DNA from: Bacillota bacterium
GTDB taxonomy: Bacteria; Bacillota_H; UBA994; UBA5500
DNA length: 12,744 bases
Assembly (NCBI GenBank): GCA_012727835.1
Contig: JAAYGE010000187.1
Location: 1 to 12,744 of the forward strand
Reading direction: 5' to 3'
The notes under the pieces are model-generated. The model searched no databases, was not told the DNA's origin, and was given only the letters and a program-made list of their open reading frames with translations. A program made the translations under genes and the position numbers. Below, in pieces: positions 6,323-12,744 of this stretch (position 1 is the first letter of the stretch; each line of letters begins with the position of its first letter).

Positions 6323-6712
6323 CCCTGTAAACTAGTTTCTATAATAGGCATGGGAATGGTGGCTGTGGCCCTACTTTTTCCCGCTTTCACTACCAACCTC
6401 TATTTGCTGTTGGCCGCCGCCACCGCACAAGGAATTGGTACGGGTATGGCCCTACCGGCAATTAACCTGCTGATAACAGGAGCGGCCGCCCAGCACGAAC
6501 GGGGCATGATAACCGCCCTCTACGGCACCGCCCGCTTCTTTGGGGCCGCCTTCGGACCGCCCATCTTTGGTCTTTTGGTAGCCAAAAGCAAACCTATCCT
6601 TTTCATTGCCGCAGCAATCACGGCCGCTGTAATGGGCATAATTGCCTACATCTGCATCAAAGCGCCCCAAATGCCTAGCCAAAAAAAAGATAATGGGGAT
6701 TCGCAATCTTAA
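6323..6712 (+). pseudogene. C-terminal remainder of the DHA1-like MFS transporter, separated by amber codon
   Basis: This part is in the same frame as the preceding piece and begins directly after its TAG (PCKLVSIIGMGMVAVALL). It encodes the last MFS spans: LYLLLAAATAQGIGTGMALPAINLLITGAA, where the GIGTGMALPAINLL run is typical of span 10 in this family, then ARFFGAAFGPPIFGLLVAKS, and a hydrophilic Lys/Asp/Ser tail. An ATG at 6350 could start a 120-residue fragment, but no ribosome site precedes it, so independent translation is doubtful. Its codons look undecayed, which suggests a recent mutation, an assembly error, or readthrough. Confidence 0.75.
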
Positions 6713-6754
6713 ATACTACCGCCCGTAGCAACACGTACCCGCTCCAAACACCAT

Positions 6755-6792
6755 GGGGCCGATCGCCAAAAATAATTTTTGCGATCGACCCC
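6755..6792. terminator. Long hairpin terminator between convergent MFS and deacetylase genes
   Basis: GGGG-C-CGATCGC on the left pairs with GCGATCG-A-CCCC on the right, with one C/A mismatch. An inner AAAAA/TTTTT extension closes on a 3-base loop, leaving one bulged C. About 16 pairs in total. It lies 42 bases past the MFS stop and 16 bases past the deacetylase stop read from the other side. It probably serves both, although the T-tract outside the stem is short (GTCATTTTC on plus). Confidence 0.65.
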
Positions 6793-6807
6793 GTCATTTT
6801 CTGGCCA

Positions 6808-7830
6808 CTAACGTAAATTGACCGTACGGGCCTGCCCATCCCAACTAATCTGTAAACCCAATTGGCCAGCTATAGCCCGTAAAGGAACATACAGTTTTCC
6901 GCCTATAAGCCGGCCAGTTATTCCGGGAGCTTGGTTTTCATCTCGAGCATGAATCAGCAACTGGGAGCTGCCCGACTGGCAAAGGGCTGCCTGTTGCGTT
7001 CCATTCCAAACCACCCGCCAACCGAAATGCTGCAAAAACTCCCGGCAGGGCACATAGGTAACACCGCCAATTAATTTGGCGCCCGGTTGCAGGGTTATGG
7101 GCTCCTGTTGATATGTAATCTGCACCGGTGAGCCGGCAGAAACATGGGATGGAGCGCCTGCTTGCCCAAACAGCTGGGAGAGCTTAACGAAGGTATAGCC
7201 CTTATCCTGGAGGCCTTTAATGATTCGGGGAAGGGCCTTTACCGTATTACGCCCAGCCAAGTGCATAAGAATAACGCCACCGGGCTTGGCCGCATCAACG
7301 GTTCGGCGTACCACTTGTTCAACGGGAATATCGCGCCAATCCCAACTATCGATGGACCAGGTTATAGGCTGCAACCCCAGTCGGGCTGCTGCCTGTAGTG
7401 TGTTTTTATCGTAAGCCCCGTAGGGAGGCCGCATAAAATTGGTAGCTTGTTGTCCCCCAATTCTCTCCAGCACCGCCTGGGCCTCTCTTAACTCCCTCTC
7501 CTGCTGAGCAAGGCTTAGCATGGTCAATTTCGGATGGGTCATGCTATGATTTCCCAACTCGTGCCCGTCGGCAAGAAAATCTTTCAGCACGGAGCTATTA
7601 CCGGCGGCCCAGCTACCCACTGGGAAGATTGTAGCTAATACCCCGTGGTCGGCTAAAATCTGTCGCACCGCCTGGCAGGTCCGATTGTCCCAACCATCAT
7701 CGAAAGTTAGGGCAATTACCTTCTCGCTAGTTTTGGCTTGGCTAAGTACTGTGACAGCTGCCGCCTCCGCCGGCCACACAGGCCAGACTAGCGATAACAA
7801 TACACCTATTAAGAGAAATTTTTTCAGCAT
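6808..7830 (-). CDS. Secreted polysaccharide deacetylase (NodB domain) with C-terminal copper-amine-oxidase-N-like domain
   Basis: This 340-residue protein is predicted to remove acyl groups from cell-wall or other extracellular polysaccharide. A signal peptide covers about residues 1-24 (KKFLLIGVLLSLVWPVWPAEA). The NodB catalytic motifs are all present: TFDDGW with Asp44 and Asp45, HSMTHP with His95 and His99 as metal ligands, RPPYG with Arg134, SIDSWDW near 159-165, and LMHL with His190. From about residue 235 there are two repeats of the kind YVPCREFLQHFGWRVVWNG and YVPLRAIAGQLGLQISWDG. These match the copper amine oxidase N-terminal-like domain common in secreted Firmicute proteins, likely a wall-binding or dimerising module. 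The ATG follows GGAGGG at normal spacing. It lies 17 bases after the pspC-like stop, so it is co-transcribed with it. It could act on peptidoglycan, as PdaA-type enzymes do in spores, but the substrate is not evident. Confidence 0.9.
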   Translation of the reverse strand: MLKKFLLIGVLLSLVWPVWPAEAAAVTVLSQAKTSEKVIALTFDDGWDNRTCQAVRQILADHGVLATIFPVGSWAAGNSSVLKDFLADGHELGNHSMTHPKLTMLSLAQQERELREAQAVLERIGGQQATNFMRPPYGAYDKNTLQAAARLGLQPITWSIDSWDWRDIPVEQVVRRTVDAAKPGGVILMHLAGRNTVKALPRIIKGLQDKGYTFVKLSQLFGQAGAPSHVSAGSPVQITYQQEPITLQPGAKLIGGVTYVPCREFLQHFGWRVVWNGTQQAALCQSGSSQLLIHARDENQAPGITGRLIGGKLYVPLRAIAGQLGLQISWDGQARTVNLR

Positions 7831-7847
7831 ATAAACCCTCCGGTATA

Positions 7848-8024
7848 TTAAGCCTCGGGAACTATCAGAGAAGCTATTAGATAAGCGATCAGGTTAGGTC
7901 CCGGTACGAATAACCAAAGAAGTCTAATAATAACCGGATCGACATTCAAGTATTCACCGATACCACCACAAAGACCCGTAAGAATTCGATTGGTACGGCT
8001 CCTAGTCAATCTACGATACTGCAA
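7848..8024 (-). CDS. PspC-domain small membrane protein
   Basis: The 58-residue product is essentially one PspC domain. A basic N-terminal stretch (QYRRLTRSRTNR) is followed by ILTGLCGGIGEYLNVDPVIIRLLW, the family signature, and then one hydrophobic span ending LIASLIVPEA. PspC-domain proteins are linked to membrane stress sensing in some bacteria; stand-alone short versions in Firmicutes are poorly understood. I choose the TTG at 8024, six bases after AGGGAGGTG. The longer frame from an ATG at 8054 starts inside a hairpin and lacks a ribosome site. It lies between nrdG, about 60 bases upstream, and the deacetylase, 17 bases downstream. Confidence 0.85.
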   Translation of the reverse strand: MQYRRLTRSRTNRILTGLCGGIGEYLNVDPVIIRLLWLFVPGPNLIAYLIASLIVPEA

Positions 8025-8045
8025 ACAACTCACCTCCCTAGCTTT

Positions 8046-8079
8046 CTTTTCCATTCTATACGTTAAACGATGGAAAAAG
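8046..8079 (-). other. A/T-rich stem-loop between nrdG and the pspC-like gene
   Basis: TTTTCCAT (8047-8054) pairs with ATGGAAAA (8070-8077), and an inner CGTT/AACG pair shortens the loop. It lies a few bases after the nrdG stop. On the minus strand it might act as a weak attenuator or mRNA-processing hairpin before the pspC-deacetylase pair. There is no T-tract after it, so full termination is unlikely. Confidence 0.4.
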
Positions 8080-8084
8080 TAGCC

Positions 8085-8558
8085 CTAATTGACTGCTACT
8101 TGCCAATCTGTCGGAGTAAGCAGTCGTTGGTTGCGGGAGCCGCGGAAGGCTAAACTTAAATCCCGTTCTGCCAGTATAAAAGGGCCATCCACCAGCACAT
8201 CCGTATAGGAAAGTACCGCCCGTTTAACCGGATCTGCAAGAATCGCCTTCAAGGTAAATCCGGTATAGACCCACACCGACTTGCCCCGCTCCCGCGCCCC
8301 TTGGGCCAAAGCCAATGCCGCTTCCGGTTGTAGCAGGGGTTCGCCTCCCGACAAAGTAATACCATCGATCAGGGGATTACTACATAATACCTCCAACACT
8401 TCCTCAGTTTCTGCCACATAACCTCCCCGGGGGTCATGACTTTCCGGATTATGGCAACCGGGACAGTGATGGGGACAACCCTGAAAATAGACCACCGCCC
8501 TTAAACCTTCGCCATCGGTAACACTTTCCTGTTTAATACCTGCTAATCTTACTTGCAT
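8085..8558 (-). CDS. nrdG: Anaerobic ribonucleoside-triphosphate reductase activating protein
   Basis: This radical-SAM iron-sulfur enzyme (157 residues) generates the glycyl radical on the class III reductase NrdD. The cluster motif is GCPHHCPGC, with Cys28, Cys32 and Cys35 in the CxxxCxxC spacing of radical-SAM activases. It is followed by HNPESHDP and the SAM-binding SGGEPLLQ near residues 70-77. The VLVDGPFI...LAFRGSRNQRL region near the C-terminus is typical of NrdG. Length is normal. I choose the ATG at 8558, which lies six bases after AGGAGG; the longer frame from 8624 would run through its own promoter. The gene points away from nrdD rather than following it, and shares an upstream region that carries NrdR-like boxes. 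Confidence 0.95.
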   Translation of the reverse strand: MQVRLAGIKQESVTDGEGLRAVVYFQGCPHHCPGCHNPESHDPRGGYVAETEEVLEVLCSNPLIDGITLSGGEPLLQPEAALALAQGARERGKSVWVYTGFTLKAILADPVKRAVLSYTDVLVDGPFILAERDLSLAFRGSRNQRLLTPTDWQVAVN

Positions 8559-8595
8559 CTTTAGCCTCCTACCTTTAAGCTTATAACATGTCTTT

Positions 8596-8624
8596 ATAAT
8601 AGGGGTTGTCAGCTTGAAAACCAA
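8596..8624 (-). promoter_or_regulatory. Sigma-A-type promoter for nrdG
   Basis: On the minus strand TTGGTT (8624-8619) and TATTAT (8601-8596) are separated by exactly 17 bases. Start of transcription would be near 8588, giving a leader of about 30 bases before the nrdG ATG. The first NrdR-like box begins six bases upstream of the -35, a position from which repression is plausible. Confidence 0.6.
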
Positions 8625-8629
8625 CTGTT

Positions 8630-8645
8630 ACACTATAACTAGTAT
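8630..8645. promoter_or_regulatory. NrdR-box-like operator 1
   Basis: The 16-mer ACACTATAACTAGTAT matches the NrdR box pattern (about ACACWATATATWGTGT) at 13 of 16 positions. NrdR is the zinc-finger/ATP-cone repressor of ribonucleotide reductase genes and normally binds pairs of such boxes. The partner box starts 31 bases downstream. Confidence 0.75.
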
Positions 8646-8660
8646 TCTTTGGTACGGCTC

Positions 8661-8676
8661 GCACTACATATTGTGT
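8661..8676. promoter_or_regulatory. NrdR-box-like operator 2
   Basis: The 16-mer GCACTACATATTGTGT matches the NrdR pattern at 14 of 16 positions. It starts 31 bases after the first box, about three helical turns, which is the usual spacing of NrdR operator pairs. It lies between the divergent nrdG and nrdD genes and so can control both. I did not find a convincing nrdD promoter around it. Confidence 0.8.
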
Positions 8677-8719
8677 ATTTATTACTACTAATTGTACCAG
8701 TCACAAAGAGGTGAATAAA

Positions 8720-10735
8720 GTGGCTTCATCTTTTAAACACATTATTAAACGCGATGGAAGACGCGTAGAGTTTGCCCCCGCTAAAATTGTAGCGGCTCTC
8801 AGCAAGGCCCTAGAGGCTACTGGAGAAGGAGATAAAGTAACGGCGGCTAAGCTATGCCCTCTAGTGATAGAAGAGCTTAGTAAGCTAACCACAGGCGAAT
8901 TCCCCACAGTAGAAGATGTTCAAGACGCGGCAGAAAGATCCCTGATGCAAGCCGGATATCTGCAAACGGCCCGCGCCTATATCACTTATCGCAACCAGCG
9001 CACCGCCTATCGAGAAGGCAAGCACGCCCTCCTAGATACGATGCAGGAAATCATGCGCGAAACCCATAGGGAAAACGCTAATGTGGGCAATTCCCCTTCT
9101 GCTAAAGGTCTACAAATTTTCGAAGCGGCCAGCGCCTATCTTTGGGAAAGACGCGGATTACCATCCCATTTTGCCACAGCCCATCGGGAAAAAGATATAC
9201 ATATCCATGATTTTGCCTGGTATGGAATGACCCTAACTTGTGTACAAACCGATCTCTATCGGCTTTTGTCCAACGGGTTTAACCCGGGCCACGGCTATAT
9301 TCGACCTCCCCGGCGAATAGGCACCGCAGCAGCTTTGGCAGCCATCATCTTGCAGGGCTTACAGAATGACATGCATGGTGGTCAATCCTTTCCCAACTTC
9401 GATAAAGATATTGGGCCCTTCGCTGAAGAGGCCAGCGACGATGACATCTATCAGGCCATGGAATCGCTCATTTTTAACCTCAATACTTTACATTCGCGAG
9501 CCGGGGCGCAAGTACCTTTTAGCAGTCTAAATGTGGGTACCGGTACTTCCGAGGGTGCCCGCCGCGTGACAAGGCAATTGCTTTTGGCCTACAAGGCCGG
9601 TTTGGGCCGCGGCGAACATCCTATTTTCCCCAACATTATTTTTAAGGTCAAAAAAGGGATCAACTTCAATCCGGGTGACCCCAATTATGACCTCTATCAA
9701 TTGGCATTAGAAGTGGCGTCCGTGCGTCTTAACCCATCTTTTTCATTCCTCGATGCGCCCTTTAATCAACATAGTGATGAAGTAGCCTATATGGGGTGCC
9801 GCACCCGGGTTGTCAGCAACATTAACGGACCTGCCCAGACTACCGGCAGAGGTAATCTCTCTTTTACCAGCATCAATCTGCCCCGTTTAGCTATAAGAGC
9901 CCAGGGCAACATCGACCGCTTTTTTACGCTATTGAGCCAAATGATGGAATTGGTCATAGAGCAATTGCTCCATCGTTATCGCATTCAAGCCAATTTAAGG
10001 GCAAAGGATATGCCCTTTCTCATGGGACAGCATGTTTACTTAGATAGTGATAAGCTGACAGCCAACGATCGAATTGAGCCGGCTATTAAACATGGCACTC
10101 TAAGCATTGGATTTATCGGTTTAGCTGAAGCTCTCAAAGCTCTCTGCGGAGCCCACCATGGTGAGAGTAGCGAGGCCTCAGACTTAGGTGTTAAGATCAT
10201 TAAATACATGCGCACTATCTGCGATCAGGCCACCCAACAACATAGCCTCAATTTTACCCTCTTAGCTACTCCAGGGGAGGGGCTATCGGGCAAAATGGTT
10301 AAACCCGACGCGGAGCGCTTCGGCAGAATTCCCGGCGTAACCGATCGCGAATTCTACACCAATTCTTTTCATGTACCGGTCTATCACCCGCTCAACATCG
10401 CCCAAAAAATTAAGATCGAAGCTCCCTTCCACGCCTTCTGCAATGCGGGTCATATCTCTTATGTGGAGCTGGATGCACCTCCTGGGGAGAATTGGCGGGC
10501 CACCGATAAAATTGTGCGGGCTATGGCGGAAGCCGGTGTAGGCTATGGAGCTATCAATTTCCCCATCGATGAATGCCTAGTCTGCGGTTATAGCGGAGTC
10601 TTTCCCGCCGAGTGCCCCGGTTGCGGGTCATCGGAGATACGCCGCATTCGACGTATCACTGGCTACTTGTCAACGGTGGATCGCTTCAATCCGGGCAAAT
10701 TAGCCGAACTGCGGGCACGAGTACCCCATCAATAA
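8720..10735 (+). CDS. nrdD: Anaerobic (class III) ribonucleoside-triphosphate reductase
   Basis: This 671-residue glycyl-radical enzyme reduces ribonucleoside triphosphates to deoxy forms without oxygen. An ATP-cone regulatory domain fills about residues 5-95 (IIKRDGRRVEFAPAKIVAAL onward). Conserved active-site cysteines are probably Cys174 (MTLTCVQTDL) and Cys360 (YMGCRTRVVSN). The C-terminal zinc site is CLVC...CPGC with Cys619, Cys622, Cys632 and Cys635. The radical glycine is Gly648 in RRITGYLSTVDRF. All essential parts are present and the length is usual. I choose the GTG at 8720, six bases after AGAGGTG; the in-frame GTG at 8711 is itself part of that ribosome site. It diverges from its activase nrdG and ends at a strong terminator. 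Control by ATP/dATP through the cone and by NrdR at the promoter is expected. Confidence 0.97.
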   Translation: MASSFKHIIKRDGRRVEFAPAKIVAALSKALEATGEGDKVTAAKLCPLVIEELSKLTTGEFPTVEDVQDAAERSLMQAGYLQTARAYITYRNQRTAYREGKHALLDTMQEIMRETHRENANVGNSPSAKGLQIFEAASAYLWERRGLPSHFATAHREKDIHIHDFAWYGMTLTCVQTDLYRLLSNGFNPGHGYIRPPRRIGTAAALAAIILQGLQNDMHGGQSFPNFDKDIGPFAEEASDDDIYQAMESLIFNLNTLHSRAGAQVPFSSLNVGTGTSEGARRVTRQLLLAYKAGLGRGEHPIFPNIIFKVKKGINFNPGDPNYDLYQLALEVASVRLNPSFSFLDAPFNQHSDEVAYMGCRTRVVSNINGPAQTTGRGNLSFTSINLPRLAIRAQGNIDRFFTLLSQMMELVIEQLLHRYRIQANLRAKDMPFLMGQHVYLDSDKLTANDRIEPAIKHGTLSIGFIGLAEALKALCGAHHGESSEASDLGVKIIKYMRTICDQATQQHSLNFTLLATPGEGLSGKMVKPDAERFGRIPGVTDREFYTNSFHVPVYHPLNIAQKIKIEAPFHAFCNAGHISYVELDAPPGENWRATDKIVRAMAEAGVGYGAINFPIDECLVCGYSGVFPAECPGCGSSEIRRIRRITGYLSTVDRFNPGKLAELRARVPHQ

Positions 10736-10747
10736 GACCTACAGCAT

Positions 10748-10785
10748 AAGAAGCTGTTCGAGCCATCTCGAACAGCTTCTTTTTC
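10748..10785 (+). terminator. Rho-independent terminator of nrdD
   Basis: A perfect 15-bp stem (AAGAAGCTGTTCGAG with CTCGAACAGCTTCTT) with a CCAT loop is followed by TTTCC. It lies 12 bases after the nrdD stop and closes a single-gene transcript. Confidence 0.9.
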
Positions 10786-10840
10786 CTTTCTGCCATTCAT
10801 ATAGTGGGACAAGAAAAGTCTCTAGACAGGAGGTGAAATC

Positions 10841-11782
10841 TTGCCATACCGCTACCATAAGCTCTTCTTGATTTGCCTCTGCCTCTGCAGCCTCGCTTTC
10901 GTTACTATTGTACCCCGGGCCCACGCCATCCCTCTACACTGTAACTGCGGGGAAGAAGATCGTGATCTGCGCCTCACCACACCCGCCCAACAGGGGCCCG
11001 ATGTGGAAGAGCTGCAAATAGTCTTAAAAGAACTGGGCTATTACGAAGGGGAGATAAATGGTACCTTCGGAGCAGCTACCGAAAAGGCCGTTAAGAAACT
11101 ACAGACCTGGTTGCAATTACCGGCCGATGGCATCTTCGGTGCCAAAGAGAGAGAAGCGTTGACCATATCCTTGGCCCACGAAAGTATTCACACTAGCACA
11201 CCCGGCCCCCCACCGGGAGAACTGCGCATCGAAGTGGACACAGAAAAGAAAACGTTGACCCTGTTGGTCGACGACCAGGTATTTAAAGTCTATCCCTGCG
11301 CTGTGGGTAAACCGTCAACTAAATCTCCCGTTGGTGAATGGCGCGTCATCCTTAAGAGTACAAATTGGGGCGGCGGTTTTGGCACCCGCTGGTTGGGCCT
11401 GAATGTACCCTGGGGAATCTACGGTATTCACGGTACCAACAAACCCAACTCCATCGGTACGGCTGCCAGTGCGGGCTGTATTCGCATGCATAATAGGGAT
11501 GTGGAAGAAATTTTCCCTTGGATTAGTGTGGGCACTCGCGTGTCCATTATCGGCCCTTTTCCCCGCATTCCTGTTAAGTCCCCCTTGAAAATAGGCCAAA
11601 ACAGCAAGGAAGTGCAAATGTTGCAGCTAACTCTCCGGGAAGCTGGCTTTAACCCCGGTTCTACCGATGGACGCTATGGGCCCGATACGGCAACAGCCGT
11701 CAGCAAGCTGCAAGCCCATTACGGCCTCCGGCCCACTGGAGAAGCCGACACTAACGTTTTATTTCTTTTGGGTCTACGCTAG
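10841..11782 (+). CDS. Secreted L,D-transpeptidase (YkuD) flanked by two peptidoglycan-binding domains
   Basis: The 313-residue protein should form 3-3 cross-links in peptidoglycan or attach proteins to it. A signal peptide ends near residue 29 (FVTIVPRAHA). A PG_binding_1 domain follows at about 52-108 (VEELQIVLKELGYYEGEING...GIFG). The YkuD catalytic domain at about 127-236 carries HGTN with His197 and the nucleophile motif SAGCIRMHN with Cys213 and Arg215. A second PG_binding_1 domain occupies about 247-313 (KEVQMLQLTLREAGFNPG...DGRYG). The TTG start at 10841 lies five bases after AGGAGGTGA. The stop TAG is embedded in the ribosome site of the next gene, so the two are closely coupled. Three Cys residues in the signal peptide region do not form a clean lipobox. 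Confidence 0.93.
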   Translation: MPYRYHKLFLICLCLCSLAFVTIVPRAHAIPLHCNCGEEDRDLRLTTPAQQGPDVEELQIVLKELGYYEGEINGTFGAATEKAVKKLQTWLQLPADGIFGAKEREALTISLAHESIHTSTPGPPPGELRIEVDTEKKTLTLLVDDQVFKVYPCAVGKPSTKSPVGEWRVILKSTNWGGGFGTRWLGLNVPWGIYGIHGTNKPNSIGTAASAGCIRMHNRDVEEIFPWISVGTRVSIIGPFPRIPVKSPLKIGQNSKEVQMLQLTLREAGFNPGSTDGRYGPDTATAVSKLQAHYGLRPTGEADTNVLFLLGLR

Positions 11783-11792
11783 GAGGTAACCT

Positions 11793-12744
11793 ATGGTACG
11801 AAGGAGAACTCGCAAGAAGGTATGGTCGCGCCTACTATTTATTGTCGTTATCACTGGCCTTTTAGTCTATGGCGGGATGCAAGTTTTTCCCTACTGCTAT
11901 GCCATACTTAAAGGGCAACCCTACATCAATCCTCGCGTCAAAACCCGAGCCGACGAAACTTACCAGCTGGAATTTTGGGTAAAAATGCCGTCTCTAGCCG
12001 CCTCTTCCCCTGCCCGTGAAAAACTAGAACAATCTATCGCCCAGTTCCAGACGACGCACCCAAATTTCGAGATCAATATAACCTACCTGCCGGAAGAACA
12101 AGCCATGGAACGGCTGCTACTGGCTTTGGAAGAAGGTTCGCCCCCCGACCTGTTTTTCCAAGCCGACAGCTCCCAAACCTACTTTGGCGAATTACAAATA
12201 CCGCTGGAGATCTATGTTGGGTCCCAGGAAAAGCATGCTTGGCCTGAAGCAGTTTGGCAACAGGCGGCAGTTAATAATAGGGTCTATTCCTTACCGGTTG
12301 CTCTTTTCCCCCGGGTCTTGCTAGTCAATACCGATTTGTGGCAACCTACCACCTGCCAGCGGTCCGATGTAATAGACTCGGGTTGGACCTGGGAGCAATT
12401 TATCCAATGCATCGCCGAGGCCAAAACTGACCAAGTCTATGGTTTTGTGCCCACTTCCATCGGAGATGCTTTGTTGGCCAGCTTATTGGCAGTTGGGGGT
12501 GAGCCCAAACTACTAAATAATGACGGCTCTCCCGCCTGGAGCAAGGAGCAACTGCTGGAATTGGTGGCTGCGTGGCAACAGCTGAGCGAAAGCCCAGCCG
12601 TCCCTTCACCTCCAAAAAGTATGGATCGGGATTGCCTGAGCCTTTTCTTGAACAAAAAGGCCGCATCCATCGGGCCATTAAATCACTATTTGGCCAAATG
12701 GTTGTGGGAGAGGTCGGTGCAGGCGGGCATCACCCCTTCCCTCT
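11793..12744 (+). CDS. Membrane-anchored ABC solute-binding-like protein (family 1), 3' end outside window
   Basis: An open frame of 317 codons runs off the right edge. The ATG at 11793 follows AGGAGGTAACCT, a ribosome site that overlaps the stop of the transpeptidase gene. The N-terminus is strongly basic (MVRRRTRKKVWSR) and followed by one hydrophobic span (about residues 14-29), then a soluble part. YQLEFWVKMP, EKLEQSIAQFQTTHPNFEINITYLP and SPPDLFFQADSS fit the fold of family 1 extracellular solute-binding proteins, as do NNRVYSLPVALFPRVLLVNTDLW and GWTWEQFIQCIAEAK. These normally deliver sugars to ABC importers. No lipobox is visible; the nearest Cys is in FPYCYAI. It therefore seems held by an uncleaved signal anchor. 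The coupling to a wall enzyme hints at a role in wall or signalling rather than plain uptake, which is inference. Confidence 0.82.
   Translation, partial: MVRRRTRKKVWSRLLFIVVITGLLVYGGMQVFPYCYAILKGQPYINPRVKTRADETYQLEFWVKMPSLAASSPAREKLEQSIAQFQTTHPNFEINITYLPEEQAMERLLLALEEGSPPDLFFQADSSQTYFGELQIPLEIYVGSQEKHAWPEAVWQQAAVNNRVYSLPVALFPRVLLVNTDLWQPTTCQRSDVIDSGWTWEQFIQCIAEAKTDQVYGFVPTSIGDALLASLLAVGGEPKLLNNDGSPAWSKEQLLELVAAWQQLSESPAVPSPPKSMDRDCLSLFLNKKAASIGPLNHYLAKWLWERSVQAGITPSL

Noticed and set aside
12400..12678. Minus-strand frames of 77 and 92 codons near the right edge.
   Set aside because: Both are antisense to the continuous solute-binding-like frame, which has a good ribosome site and family-like sequence.

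Overview
The window looks like a chromosomal segment of an anaerobic, endospore-forming Firmicute, probably of the class Clostridia. Spore-coat genes (a CotE-like protein and a YheC/YheD ATP-grasp protein) indicate sporulation. A class III, oxygen-sensitive ribonucleotide reductase with its radical-SAM activase indicates anaerobic life. Strong AGGAGG-type ribosome sites, frequent TTG/GTG starts and single-membrane cell-wall enzymes fit a Gram-positive. I cannot name the genus from the sequence.

Layout. 1-2434 (minus strand) is a spore block: a CotE-family coat morphogenetic protein with its own terminator, then a YheC/YheD-type ATP-grasp protein closely followed by an unrecognised reading frame that runs off the left edge. 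2536-3105 (plus) is a stand-alone queT-like ECF transporter S component behind a structured leader. 3106-3428 has no protein gene but is dense in stem-loops and may hold a non-coding RNA. 3429-4169 (minus) is lgt, prolipoprotein diacylglyceryl transferase. 4238-6712 (plus) holds two tandem MFS transporters; the second is cut by an in-frame amber codon. A long hairpin separates it from the convergent minus-strand set at 6808-8558: nrdG, a small PspC-domain membrane protein and a secreted NodB-type polysaccharide deacetylase. nrdD (plus, from 8720) diverges from nrdG, and the shared intergenic region carries two NrdR-box-like sites in the helical phasing expected of the NrdR repressor. After a clear terminator behind nrdD comes a wall-active pair: a secreted L,D-transpeptidase flanked by two peptidoglycan-binding domains, then a membrane-anchored protein resembling ABC solute-binding proteins that runs off the right edge.

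How the genes fit together. NrdG and NrdD form one enzyme system for anaerobic dNTP synthesis, apparently co-controlled from the divergent region. CotE and the ATP-grasp protein belong to the spore coat. The deacetylase, PspC protein, L,D-transpeptidase and Lgt all act at the membrane or wall. Most of the window is ordinary core genome. The items most worth a second look are the NrdR operator pair, the structured 3.1-3.4 kb intergenic region, the queT leader, the amber-split transporter and the lipobox-less solute-binding-like protein. I saw no CRISPR array, insertion sequence, tRNA or rRNA, and no convincing evidence of a new multi-gene system.
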